DNA of 64,000 nucleotides, from NCBI GenBank assembly GCA_963790435.1, contig CAWBOI010000002.1, positions 372,001-436,000 on the forward strand. The letters are read 5' to 3'. Positions 39,129-47,889 of this stretch are shown in pieces. The DNA comes from Ilyomonas sp963790435 (GTDB lineage Bacteria; Bacteroidota; Bacteroidia; Chitinophagales; Chitinophagaceae). The number at the start of each line of letters is the position of its first letter. Position 1 is the first letter of the stretch. The notes beneath the pieces were generated by a model. It searched no databases. It was not told the DNA's origin and saw only the letters and a program-made list of their open reading frames with translations. Position numbers and translations under genes: made by a program.

Positions 39129-39251
39129 CTATCTATGTGTATTGAAAAAGAAAATGAATTTTAAGATTGTTGCATAAGCCATCGAAATTGCAAATAGCCA
39201 TAGCGCGATAATCAGCGTAATGAACTTAACTTTATTGCGATAGGAGGGCAT
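39129..39251 (-). CDS. Small membrane protein in the kdp leader (40 aa)
   Basis: From ATG 39251 the product has a basic N-terminus (MPSYRNKVK) and a long hydrophobic segment (FITLIIALWLFAISMAYATI) followed by LKFIFFFNTHR. Its stop codon (39129-39131) lies two bases before the next small gene's ATG, which argues that these tiny frames form an operon and are translated. Confidence 0.5.
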   Translation of the reverse strand: MPSYRNKVKFITLIIALWLFAISMAYATILKFIFFFNTHR

Positions 39252-39322
39252 GACTTATCAATAATTATCAACCGATAGAACAATAACCTATTCAACTTTC
39301 AACAAGTTTTCACTGGTAGCTA

Positions 39323-39463
39323 TTACTTCAAAAAGAAAGAGAGAATTACAAAAAATACGAACCAGGAAAATGCGATGAAAAGCAAAGACGTAAGATTTAC
39401 GGGATTCATTCTTCTCTTTATCACTTGAATAACCGATTTCATAACCAATATTTCTTTACTCAT
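39323..39463 (-). CDS. Small membrane protein at the head of the kdp operon (46 aa)
   Basis: Starting at the ATG at 39463 (MSKEILVMKSVIQVIKRRMN) the product has a basic N-terminal half, NPVNLTSLLFIAFSWFVFFV as a single helix and ends ILSFFLK. A longer frame to 39526 exists, but the extra 21 residues look non-coding. It is the first gene after the regulator and the farthest from kdpF. No family is recognised. Confidence 0.5.
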   Translation of the reverse strand: MSKEILVMKSVIQVIKRRMNPVNLTSLLFIAFSWFVFFVILSFFLK

Positions 39464-39562
39464 TGCCAAAGCCGTTCCTTCGTTAAAGTAAAGAGATTTA
39501 TTATTGGCTAAATGTTTCGGAACCAATAAGATATATGTATTCTACACAGAAGATAAAAATGG

Positions 39563-39596
39563 GCAAAAACAAAAAGCCCTTTCAAAATGAAAGGGC
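39563..39596 (-). terminator. Terminator after the sigma-54 regulator
   Basis: On the minus strand a 9-bp stem GCCCTTTCA / TGAAAGGGC with a 3-base loop is followed by TTTTTG. It lies 28 bases after the regulator's stop codon. The T-rich part is itself a copy of the GCAAAAACAAA motif. It would separate the regulator's transcript from the kdp genes. Confidence 0.8.
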
Positions 39597-39623
39597 GCAT
39601 TTTCAAAACGATAGGGTTTTGCT

Positions 39624-40958
39624 TTATTTATTCAACCCATATTCTTCCATCTTTCTGTATAGCGTGGTTAAGCCAATGTTCAGCAAGCGGGCAGTTTCTG
39701 TTTTGTTTCCATTGGTGTGTTGTAACACTTTTTGAATGTGTTGTTTTTCAACAAAAGACAAATGATAAGAACCGGTATCTTCAGAAGAAGCGAAGCGCAA
39801 CTCAAATGGCAAATCATCAATCGTAATGGTATCGCCATCTTCTAAAATCACAGCACGTTCCATCATGTTTTTCAGCTCGCGGATATTGCCTTTCCAGCCA
39901 TAACTTTTCAAAGCCGTTTTCGCTTCTTCGCTTAGTCCGTTTATATTTTTGTTTACTTTTTGGGCAAACATTTTTAGAAACAGATCAGTCAGCAAAAGCA
40001 CATCCTCTCTGCGTTCGCGAAGCGGTGGAAGTTCGATAGTAAATACATTCAACCTGTAAAACAAATCTTCGCGAAATGTGTTGCTTTCTACTTCATTTTT
40101 TAAGTTGCGATTGGTAGCTGCAATAAAACGCACATTTACTTTTGTAGGTTTTGTATCGCCCACTTTTATAAATTCTGATGTTTCTAACACTCGCAACAAT
40201 TTGCTTTGCAAATCCATCGGCATTTCACCAATTTCGTCCAAAAACAAACTGCCTTCGTGCGCCTCTTCAATCAATCCTTTTTTGTCTTTTATTGCGCCCG
40301 TAAAAGCACCGGCTTTATGACCAAAAATTTCGCTTTCCAGCAACTCTTTTGAAAACGCATTGCAATTGATGGCAAGAAACATTTTATCAGCACGTTTGCT
40401 GCCGTTGTGTACTGCTTGCGCAAACACTTCTTTGCCTGTTCCTGTTTCTCCTGTAAGCAATACGGTAGCATCGGTGGGTGCAACTTTCTTTGCCAGTTCT
40501 TTTGCAGTTATAATGGCTTTGGATGTGCCGGTGATGCTATCAAAACTATATTTGTTACCTATTTGTTTTTGCAGAGATAACAAGCGCTTTTGTAACGTAA
40601 CTTTTTCTATCGCTTTGTGTAAAAGAGGGATGATTTTATCATTGTCATCGCCTTTTGTAATGTAATCAAAAGCGCCATTTTTCATGGCTTGCACGCCATC
40701 AGGAATATTGCCATAAGCCGTAAGCAAAATGACCTCAATCAGGGGATGTTTCTTTTTTATTTCGGCAATAGAATCAACACCACTTCCATCGGGTAGTTTT
40801 ACATCGCACAACACAACATCCGGCTCTTCACGTTCCATCATTTTAAGGCCCGTTTTTAAGTTGTTGGCTTCCGCTACCCCAAAGCCTTCCAGCCTGATAA
40901 TACGGGATAAAAGACGTCTTAGTTTTTCTTCATCATCTATAATCAAAATCTGGTTCAT
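39624..40958 (-). CDS. Sigma-54-dependent response regulator (NtrC family)
   Basis: The 444-residue product has a receiver domain with acidic pocket DDE (residues 8-10) and phospho-acceptor Asp about 52 (LCDVKLPDGSG), an AAA+ domain with Walker A GETGTGKE, the sigma-54-contacting GAFTGA loop and Walker B GSLFLDEIGEMP, and a Fis-type helix-turn-helix (NKTETARLLNIGLTTLYRKM) at the end. It precedes the kdp genes, and I infer it takes the place of the OmpR-type KdpE. Its cognate kinase is probably that at 25137. I could not find a convincing -24/-12 sigma-54 promoter upstream of the small kdp leader genes. Confidence 0.93.
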   Translation of the reverse strand: MNQILIIDDEEKLRRLLSRIIRLEGFGVAEANNLKTGLKMMEREEPDVVLCDVKLPDGSGVDSIAEIKKKHPLIEVILLTAYGNIPDGVQAMKNGAFDYITKGDDNDKIIPLLHKAIEKVTLQKRLLSLQKQIGNKYSFDSITGTSKAIITAKELAKKVAPTDATVLLTGETGTGKEVFAQAVHNGSKRADKMFLAINCNAFSKELLESEIFGHKAGAFTGAIKDKKGLIEEAHEGSLFLDEIGEMPMDLQSKLLRVLETSEFIKVGDTKPTKVNVRFIAATNRNLKNEVESNTFREDLFYRLNVFTIELPPLRERREDVLLLTDLFLKMFAQKVNKNINGLSEEAKTALKSYGWKGNIRELKNMMERAVILEDGDTITIDDLPFELRFASSEDTGSYHLSFVEKQHIQKVLQHTNGNKTETARLLNIGLTTLYRKMEEYGLNK

Positions 40959-41140
40959 AAACCTATGTATTCACTCCTCTTTTCTTTTGCATGTAATTAT
41001 TCTGCTGACCTTGCTAATATAATGTTGTTTGTTGTACCAGTCGTATAACAACAATGCTTTACTCTAATATTACAGAGAAGATTATTCTTTTGCCACTCTA
41101 ACCTGGCGCATTTTGGGTATTGAAATAAAGATACCTACTT

Positions 41141-41154
41141 ATGTTGTACAACAT
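41141..41154. promoter_or_regulatory. 14-bp perfect palindrome (possible operator)
   Basis: ATGTTGTACAACAT is a perfect palindrome with a TTGTACAA core, the type of site bound by some GntR-family (FadR subgroup) regulators. It lies in the 293-base gap between the sigma-54 regulator and glycerate kinase genes, both leftward, and would be upstream of the regulator. No GntR gene is present in this window. Confidence 0.35.
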
Positions 41155-41251
41155 TCGTTTGCAAATGTTGTCATCATCACTAATTTAATCTAACCTTTTT
41201 CAAGTATCTGTATGACAATTGGGTAGTTACTGCCACACCTTTGTTTTTGCC

Positions 41252-42382
41252 TTATTTTCTCAAAGCCAGTACATTACCCAATAATGTTGCTGTGCGCATA
41301 AGGTTTTCTTTTGTGTGAAGCATTGCCTCCTGAATATTCGATTCGTTGTTGATGGATAGCATGACATCAAAATATTGATTCAATGCATCATTGTTTTGCT
41401 GTGGAATTTTTCCGGCAAAACCAATCACTGGGATGTTATTTTCTTTTGCCATTTTAGCAACCCCATAAGGTGCTTTGCCCTGTAAGGTTTGCGTGTCTAT
41501 ACTGCCTTCGCCGGTAATCAACAAGTCAGTGTTTTGAATGGCATTTGTAAACTTTGTTACCTGGAGAAAATAGTCAATGCCATTTACCAGTTTCGCATTG
41601 AGCCAGGCTGCAAGTGATGCGGCAACGCCACCTGCAGCACCGCCATGTTTTATTAAATTCATGTCAATTCCTTTCTGAGTATAAGTAACATTGCGCAGTT
41701 GTTGAAGGCATTGTTCAAGACGAACAACATCCTCTGCTGTTGCACCTTTCTGTGGTGCAAAAACGGCAGCAGCACCATTGCTACCCAATAAAATATTTTC
41801 AACATCACAAAGAACAATCAACTCGCAATTGAAGATTCTTTTATCAGTTTTAGCATCGTCAATCATTGAAAGACGAATCAAGTCTGCCGGAATGTCTTCT
41901 AACTCATTTTTGGTTTTATTTAAAAACTGAAAACCCAACGCCTGCAAGATGCCTGTGCCACCATCAACCGTTGCACTTCCGCCAATGCACAATATGATCT
42001 TTTCTGCGCCTCTGTCTAAAGCGTGCGTTATCATTTCACCGGTTCCATAGCTGCTGGCATGTAAAGAATTCAGCTCGTAAGGCTGTAACAATTTTAATCC
42101 GGATGCATCAGCCATTTCTATAATTGCCGTTTTGTTTTTATCAATAAAACCAAAAGCGGCAGGTATTGGTCTTTTCAATGCATCATGCACTGATACATGT
42201 ATTGTTTCAACATTCCATTTTTTGTTAAGTAATAATGCGGTGCCATCACCACCATCACCCACAGGAAAAAGAGTGCATTCACATGGCAAATTGCTTTGCA
42301 TTAAACCTTGTGCAATGGCTTCTGCACATGATGTTGCATCAAGGCTATTCTTAAAACTGTTGGGCGCGATAAGTATGCGCAT
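41252..42382 (-). CDS. Glycerate 2-kinase
   Basis: The enzyme is predicted to phosphorylate glycerate, feeding glycolysis. From the ATG at 42382 (MRILIAPNSFKNSLDATSCA) the 376-residue product has FPVGDGGDGTA, CIGGSATVDGGTGILQALGF and ITGEGSIDTQTLQGKAPYGVAK, all typical of the GarK/GlxK family. It starts one base after the gntP stop, so both are surely one operon, suggesting that the permease brings in glycerate or a related acid. A copy of TTTGTTTTTGC lies just after its stop. Confidence 0.92.
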   Translation of the reverse strand: MRILIAPNSFKNSLDATSCAEAIAQGLMQSNLPCECTLFPVGDGGDGTALLLNKKWNVETIHVSVHDALKRPIPAAFGFIDKNKTAIIEMADASGLKLLQPYELNSLHASSYGTGEMITHALDRGAEKIILCIGGSATVDGGTGILQALGFQFLNKTKNELEDIPADLIRLSMIDDAKTDKRIFNCELIVLCDVENILLGSNGAAAVFAPQKGATAEDVVRLEQCLQQLRNVTYTQKGIDMNLIKHGGAAGGVAASLAAWLNAKLVNGIDYFLQVTKFTNAIQNTDLLITGEGSIDTQTLQGKAPYGVAKMAKENNIPVIGFAGKIPQQNNDALNQYFDVMLSINNESNIQEAMLHTKENLMRTATLLGNVLALRK

Positions 42383-42383
42383 G

Positions 42384-43712
42384 TTACAATACAATGAGTG
42401 ATAAAAAATAAATAATCAGCATCGTTGCCATACCCATCAATACAGAAGCAACTGTATAAACTTTTAACATGGTACGTATGTCAATGCCGGTAAATTTTGC
42501 AATGACCCAGAAATATGCATCGTTCACATGTGATATCATCATTGAACCAGCACCCATTGCCAGCACGCAAAGCAGTTTACCAGCATCGCTATTTAAATGC
42601 AGTGATGGTAATAATGGCGCAACAATTGGCGCTGCTGTGATAATGGCAACGGTTGATGAACCTTGTGCTGTTTTCAATATACAGGTTATCAAAAAAGGTA
42701 GCAATATGCCCATGCTGCTAAGTGATGCACTATCGCTTACATGATTGCCAAGCTTTGTTGCAGTTAACACAGCGCCAAATGCACCGCCTGCACCAATAAT
42801 TACTAAAATACTTCCTGATTTTTCAACAGCTTCAGTAAGAAGTTTGCTTATAACATCTTTGTTCCAATTTCTACTGCTTATAAACGTTAACAGTACACCA
42901 ATGCTCAACGCAATCACAGGGTCGCCCATCGTATTAAAAACACTTATAGCAATGCTCGCATTGTGTTCAATTGTCAGTAATGATTTTACTGCAATCAGTA
43001 TCACAGGAACAACAACCGGCATAAACGCTTGCCATGTTGAAGGCAAATGTTTTTCTGCGCGGGGCAATGCCTCTTCTTCAATGGTTGTAGCCGTTTTTTT
43101 GCCTGCCCCTTTTGCCCACCCATGTGCTACAAGCATCGGAACAATTCCAATTGCAATACCTGCCAGCATCAGTCTTCCAATATCAACACCAACAATGCCG
43201 GCAGCCGCAGCAGCACCGGGATGCGGCGGTATCAAACAATGAATTGCCAGTAAACTGGTGCCCAGCGAAACACCGGTTACGACGATGGGAACACCCGTTC
43301 TTTTTGCCAGCGATTGATTCAAGCCGCTTAACACAACAAACCCTGAATCGCAAAACACAGGCAGTCCAACAATATAACCTGTGATACTCATGGCAAGTGC
43401 AGCATTGCGTTCGCCTGTTATTTTGAGAATGGAAGCTGCCATTACTTTGGTGCTGCCTGTGTGTTCCAGCATCACGCCAAGTGCAGTGCCCAGAACAATA
43501 ATAAATGCTAATGAACGCATGATAGTACCAAAGCCGTCTTTCATTGCATTGATGATATTTGCAACCGGCATTTGCACACCGATACCCGTAATAAAACAAG
43601 CTATCATCAATGCAAAAAAGGCATGTACTTTAAACCTTGTGGTTAATACAACAATGACTGCAACACCCGCCAGTAAAAACAATATTGATTGTGCTAAAGA
43701 TGGCATCAGCAA
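42384..43712 (-). CDS. GntP-family sugar-acid permease
   Basis: The 442-residue, highly hydrophobic product has the GntP pattern: GTALGVMLEHTGS, GLPVFCDSGFVVL, HCLIPPHPGAAAAAGIVGVD and SHVNDAYFWVIAKFTGID. GntP proteins are proton symporters for gluconate and similar acids in the inner membrane. The exact substrate is unknown; the coupled glycerate kinase and nearby dgo genes suggest glycerate or an aldonate. Translation may start at the ATG at 43712 or at 43706. Confidence 0.92.
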   Translation of the reverse strand: MLMPSLAQSILFLLAGVAVIVVLTTRFKVHAFFALMIACFITGIGVQMPVANIINAMKDGFGTIMRSLAFIIVLGTALGVMLEHTGSTKVMAASILKITGERNAALAMSITGYIVGLPVFCDSGFVVLSGLNQSLAKRTGVPIVVTGVSLGTSLLAIHCLIPPHPGAAAAAGIVGVDIGRLMLAGIAIGIVPMLVAHGWAKGAGKKTATTIEEEALPRAEKHLPSTWQAFMPVVVPVILIAVKSLLTIEHNASIAISVFNTMGDPVIALSIGVLLTFISSRNWNKDVISKLLTEAVEKSGSILVIIGAGGAFGAVLTATKLGNHVSDSASLSSMGILLPFLITCILKTAQGSSTVAIITAAPIVAPLLPSLHLNSDAGKLLCVLAMGAGSMMISHVNDAYFWVIAKFTGIDIRTMLKVYTVASVLMGMATMLIIYFLSLIVL

Positions 43713-43911
43713 AGTTTATCAGGACAAGATAACAGTGAATAAAGAAAAGAAAAAATATGGGCTTATAAATTTGTTACGATAGCAAGCAACCCATCTTTAT
43801 TTTTCCTGCAAAAACAAAAATTGCTTGTAGCGTATTTATCGTTTTACACTACATTTATTCTGAATTCAGATTGCTTATAAAACACTTCTTCTCTTACAAT
43901 AGTCTTTGTAT

Positions 43912-44946
43912 ATGAACACAATGTCGGCTGCTGTGGTAAATTTTTCTGCCGAGAAAGGCGCGGTTGAAATCAGAGAAGTTCCCAAACCTTCTATCGGTGA
44001 AGAAGATGTATTGTTGGAAGTAATGAACATTGGTGTTTGCGGCAGTGATCTTCACCAATGGATGGCAAGTCATAGCTGGCCCGTTCGTTATCCTGTGATT
44101 TTAGGACATGAATTTGGCGGCATTATCGTAGAAAAAGGGAGCCTTGTAAAAGAATGGAAAGAAGGCGATAGAGTGGTAAGTGAAACAGCTGCTATAATCA
44201 ATGAAAGCAATCCCATGAGCCGGCAAGGATTGTACAATCTCGATCCTAACCGCAAAGGGTTTGGCTATGGAGTGGATGGTGCAATGACGCGTTTTGTAAA
44301 AGTGCCCCAAAGATGTTTACATCACATTCCATCTCATCTTTCGTTTGAAGAAGCTTGTCTTACCGAGCCTTGCTGTGTAGCTTACAACGCGGTTGTGATG
44401 AATTCTCCCGTCAAGCCGGGCGATAGAGTAGTGGTTCTTGGGCCTGGACCCATCGGCATATTGTGTGCAGCCATGGCAAAGCTTTGCGGTGCGGAAGTAG
44501 CTGTTGTGGGTTTGGAATCAGACAAAAAAAGATTGGCTGTGGCAAGCGAATATCATTGCGATGTGTTGATAAACGATGCAGAAATATGGGCAAAACAAAA
44601 AGATGGTTTGGGTGCCGATTGCGTGATTGATGCAGCGGGCGCAAGCATCACACTGAAACATGCAATGGACTGGGTTCGTCCTAACGGACACATCACGAAA
44701 GTAGGTTGGGGCCCGCAACCAATCGGCTTTTCTCTCGATCCAATCGTGCAAAAAAATATAACGCTGCAAGGCAGCTTCAGCCATAACTGGGTGATCTGGG
44801 AAAAAGTCATAGCGCTTTTATCAAACGGCTCACTTGAGGTAAAACCAATTATTGGTGGTATTTGGTCACTCATTTCATGGAGAGAAGCCTTTGAGCAAAT
44901 GCGCAAGGGAGAAGTTGTAAAAAGCATTTTAAAACCTGTTGAATAA
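43912..44946 (+). CDS. Zinc-type medium-chain dehydrogenase (sugar/polyol)
   Basis: The product of about 344 residues has the catalytic-zinc motif GVCGSDLHQW and the GHEFGGIIVEKG block, the third ligand region LTEPCCVAYNAV, and the nucleotide-binding VVVLGPGPIGILCAAMAKLCG. The four structural-zinc cysteines usual in sorbitol or threonine dehydrogenases are absent; the place reads ETAAIINESNPMSRQGLYNL. It probably oxidises a sugar or polyol. The ATG at 43912 is preferred over the TTG six bases earlier. Its stop overlaps the start of the next gene (TAATG). The gene diverges from gntP. Confidence 0.85.
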   Translation: MNTMSAAVVNFSAEKGAVEIREVPKPSIGEEDVLLEVMNIGVCGSDLHQWMASHSWPVRYPVILGHEFGGIIVEKGSLVKEWKEGDRVVSETAAIINESNPMSRQGLYNLDPNRKGFGYGVDGAMTRFVKVPQRCLHHIPSHLSFEEACLTEPCCVAYNAVVMNSPVKPGDRVVVLGPGPIGILCAAMAKLCGAEVAVVGLESDKKRLAVASEYHCDVLINDAEIWAKQKDGLGADCVIDAAGASITLKHAMDWVRPNGHITKVGWGPQPIGFSLDPIVQKNITLQGSFSHNWVIWEKVIALLSNGSLEVKPIIGGIWSLISWREAFEQMRKGEVVKSILKPVE

Positions 44947-45743
44947 TGCGTTTGCAAAACAAAGTCATCATTGTTACCGGCAGTACCACAGGCATTGGCA
45001 AAGCCATTGCAGTGCGTTGTGTCAGGGAAGGAGCTAAAGTTGTGGTTCATGGTTTGGAAGAAGAATGGGGACGCGAAGTGGCATCACAATTAGGAGAAGA
45101 GAATGCTGTTTTGCACATTGAAGATGTAAGTAATGAAAAGGCTCCAACTCATTTGGTTGACATCGCCATTCAAACATTTGGCAAGCTCGATGCCATTGTA
45201 AACAATGCTGCTATTGTGACTTCATCAAACATTCATACCACAGACAAAACTTTTTTACAAAAGATATTTGATGTAAATGTAAATGCTCCGCTATTGTTGA
45301 TCAAAGCAGCTTTGCCCCATCTCCAAAAGACACATGGATGTGTGTTGAATATCGGCTCTGTAAATGCCTGGTGCGGTGAACCCAATTTACTGGCTTATAG
45401 CATGACTAAAGGCGCTTTGATGACGATGACAAGAAACTTAGGCGATACATTGCACCGCGAAAATGGAGTTCGAGTCAATCAAATCAATCCTGGCTGGGTG
45501 CTTACCGAAAATGAAATTATCCGCAAAAAAGAACATGGTTTACCTCAAAACTGGTATCAGCAAATTGCTCCCATTTATGCGCCAGCAGGTCGTATTTTAT
45601 TGCCTTCAGAAATTGCTGCTGCGGCTGTGTATTGGCTGTCCGATGAATGCGGACCGATCAGTGGTCAGGTAGTAGAATTGGAGCAACATCCTTTCATCGG
45701 TCGCAATCCTGCCAAAGATATTTCTGCTACTGCCACCCAATAA
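44946..45743 (+). CDS. Short-chain dehydrogenase/reductase
   Basis: The 265-residue product has the SDR cofactor motif VTGSTTGIGKAIA (TGxxxGIG), the NNAAIV motif, the catalytic Ser in LNIGSVNAWCG, the catalytic YSMTK (Tyr/Lys) and VNQINPGWVLTE. This is a classical NAD(P)H-dependent sugar or steroid dehydrogenase layout. Together with the upstream zinc dehydrogenase it could make an aldonolactone from a free sugar for the lactonase and dgo genes, but the substrate is not known. Confidence 0.9.
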   Translation: MRLQNKVIIVTGSTTGIGKAIAVRCVREGAKVVVHGLEEEWGREVASQLGEENAVLHIEDVSNEKAPTHLVDIAIQTFGKLDAIVNNAAIVTSSNIHTTDKTFLQKIFDVNVNAPLLLIKAALPHLQKTHGCVLNIGSVNAWCGEPNLLAYSMTKGALMTMTRNLGDTLHRENGVRVNQINPGWVLTENEIIRKKEHGLPQNWYQQIAPIYAPAGRILLPSEIAAAAVYWLSDECGPISGQVVELEQHPFIGRNPAKDISATATQ

Positions 45744-45757
45744 ATTCGTTTACCATC

Positions 45758-46648
45758 ATGCCTAAATTAGCTGTCTTTCCCAAAGCCTACATGAAAGCGC
45801 TTTGCAAAGACGGCACTATGAAATTGTCTCAATGGATTGAACTCTCTTCCACATTAGAAGTGGATGGATTGGAGTGGTATGCAGGCTTTCTTGAAATGAA
45901 GAACAATCAAAATTGGTCTCTATTTCGTTCTATGGTGGAAGACAAAGGAAAGGTGATTCCGATGTTGTGCTATTCACCCGATTTTACACATCCGGATGCT
46001 CAATTCCGCAAAAAAGAAGTGCAAAAACAAAAAGGCGCCATTGATATGGCTTATGCTTTAGGCGCTTCTTATTGCCGTGTACTTTCAGGTCAAAACAGAC
46101 CCCATTTGACAAGGGATGAAGGCTTAGAATTTGCATCCCATTGCATTGAAGCTTGTCTGCCTTATGCCGAACAAAGAAACATAACATTGATATTAGAGAA
46201 TCACTATAAAGATGATTTCTGGCAGTATCCTGAATTTGCATTAAAAACAAACATCTTCTGCCAACTATTAGATAAAATTCAGCATCCTTTTTTTGGTGTG
46301 AACTACGACCCAAGCAATGCACTGTTGGCAGGAGAAGAGCCTTTGGATTTGCTGAAAAAAGTATTACATCGTGTAGTTACCATGCATGCAAGTGATCGTT
46401 ACTTAAAAGAAGGTACGATTGAAGATTTGCGAAGAGAAGAAACAAATAGCACTGGCTATGCACAACGTCTTGTGCATGGCGAGATAGGAAAAGGTTTGAT
46501 TGATTACGATGTTATCCTTACGTTATTACAAGGTGCCGGATTTGATGGATGGATAAGCATTGAAGACGGCGTAGATGGTTTTGAGCAATTGCAAAGAAGT
46601 GTTGCATTTGTAAAAGGTAAAATGAAACAGTATTGGCCGTCTTTATAA
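45758..46648 (+). CDS. Sugar phosphate isomerase/epimerase-like TIM barrel
   Basis: The 296-residue product starts at ATG 45758 (MPKLAVFPKAYMKALCKDGT) and shows the xylose-isomerase-like barrel: EVDGLEWYAGF, ASYCRVLSGQN, ITLILENHYKDDFWQYPEF with metal-binding Glu/His, FGVNYDPSNALLAGEEPLDL, VVTMHASDRYL and GWISIEDGVDGFEQL. It belongs to the large AP-endonuclease-2/TIM-barrel family, whose members isomerise or epimerise sugars and keto-acids. It is the last gene of the rightward operon, 14 bases after the SDR. Confidence 0.87.
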   Translation: MPKLAVFPKAYMKALCKDGTMKLSQWIELSSTLEVDGLEWYAGFLEMKNNQNWSLFRSMVEDKGKVIPMLCYSPDFTHPDAQFRKKEVQKQKGAIDMAYALGASYCRVLSGQNRPHLTRDEGLEFASHCIEACLPYAEQRNITLILENHYKDDFWQYPEFALKTNIFCQLLDKIQHPFFGVNYDPSNALLAGEEPLDLLKKVLHRVVTMHASDRYLKEGTIEDLRREETNSTGYAQRLVHGEIGKGLIDYDVILTLLQGAGFDGWISIEDGVDGFEQLQRSVAFVKGKMKQYWPSL

Positions 46649-46685
46649 AAACATCTGATTTTTCCATTGAGCAAAAAAGAGGTAA

Positions 46686-46737
46686 AAACAAACTTTGACA
46701 TCTTTGATTTCTTTTGTGATAAATGATAAGTTTGTTT
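46686..46737. terminator. Possible hairpin between convergent genes
   Basis: AAACAAACTT (46686-46695) is perfectly inverted at 46728-46737 with a 32-base loop. It lies between the convergent TIM-barrel and lactonase genes. On the minus strand the stem is followed by TTTT. The long loop makes a terminator role uncertain. Confidence 0.3.
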
Positions 46738-46778
46738 ATAGAGTTGAGTGCAAAAACAGATAACTTATCCCACAAAAA

Positions 46779-47822
46779 CTAATGATGCAGTGTTACTCTT
46801 AACACCAAATCATTCGCAGTAACATACAGTGTATCTTTTGTGGTGCTGAATGAGCAATTGGAAGTGCGTCGCTTATAAACTCTTATCAATCCAAGCCGCT
46901 TACCTCCTGATGAAATAATGTTGATGCCATCCGGACCAGCACTGAAGATGTTTCCATATTTATCGATTTTGAATCCATCGGGCTTTTGTCTTACATCCGC
47001 TTTCTCTTCAAATGGGCGTGCATCTAATAGCACATGTCCGCTATTGATGTTTCCTTTTTCATCAAGCGTGTAAGAGTACCAGGCAGGTTTGTAATCATCG
47101 CTGCTGGCTATGTAAAGTGTTTTTTCATCGGCTGAAAATGCAATGCCATTTGGCCTTGCAATAGAGTCTATCAACAATGATAATTGACCAGCCGCGCTTA
47201 TTTTATAAACACCTTCAAAAGGCAATTCTCTTTCAGGATCTTTTTCGCCTTTCGGTAAACCATAAATCGGATCTGTAAAATAAATATTGTTTTTCCTGTC
47301 CACAACCAGGTCGTTCGGGCTGTTCAATCTTTTACCATTGTAAGTAGCAGCCAGTGTTGTAAATTCTGGTGTTGGTGCATCAATCGTTGTGGTAAGTCTT
47401 GCCACTTGCCTGTTGCCCGACTGACAGATCAACAGTCTGCCATCATTGTCAAGCGCAAGTCCGTTAGAGCCAATTTCGCCGCTTCGTTTGTTTTTGCCTG
47501 TATATCCTGCTGGTGTCAGATATACATGTGGCGTATCACCCTCCTTCCATTGGAAGATTTTATTTTCTGGTACATCAGAAAACAAGAGCCGTTGCTCACC
47601 TGAAATCCAAAGAGGTCCTTCTGCCCATGAAAAGCCCTTTCCAATTACATCAATTATTGCATTGCTGTCAATTGCTTTGGCGGCACTGCTGTCGTACCAT
47701 TCTACCTTTCCAATAAGGCTGTCTTTCTTTACCTCTTCATTCATAGCTGAAGAAGTATGATCAGCTTGTTTACAACTCAACACAAATAAGAACAATGGCA
47801 AAACAATAGTTAGTGGCTTCAT
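46779..47822 (-). CDS. SMP-30/gluconolactonase-type lipoprotein
   Basis: The 347-residue product has a lipoprotein leader with the lipobox-like VLSC (about residues 14-17) and an SMP-30/LRE beta-propeller: FSWAEGPLWISGEQRLLFSD, GLALDNDGRLLICQ, LNSPNDLVVDRKNNIYFTDP with the metal-binding Asn/Asp residues, and RPNGIAFSADEKTLYIASSD. It is predicted to open an aldonolactone in the periplasm, providing galactonate or gluconate for the dgo pathway encoded upstream in the same direction (67-base gap). Confidence 0.9.
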   Translation of the reverse strand: MKPLTIVLPLFLFVLSCKQADHTSSAMNEEVKKDSLIGKVEWYDSSAAKAIDSNAIIDVIGKGFSWAEGPLWISGEQRLLFSDVPENKIFQWKEGDTPHVYLTPAGYTGKNKRSGEIGSNGLALDNDGRLLICQSGNRQVARLTTTIDAPTPEFTTLAATYNGKRLNSPNDLVVDRKNNIYFTDPIYGLPKGEKDPERELPFEGVYKISAAGQLSLLIDSIARPNGIAFSADEKTLYIASSDDYKPAWYSYTLDEKGNINSGHVLLDARPFEEKADVRQKPDGFKIDKYGNIFSAGPDGINIISSGGKRLGLIRVYKRRTSNCSFSTTKDTLYVTANDLVLRVTLHH

Positions 47823-47889
47823 GGTTTATCCGTTAAGTATTTGAATGTTTTTTATAATGATCTTTCATCAACAAAATGTTTGACTTCTT

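Noticed and set aside
39252..39623. Sigma-54 promoter for the kdp leader genes
   Set aside because: No GG-N10-GC arrangement with the usual flanks was found on the minus strand in this stretch.
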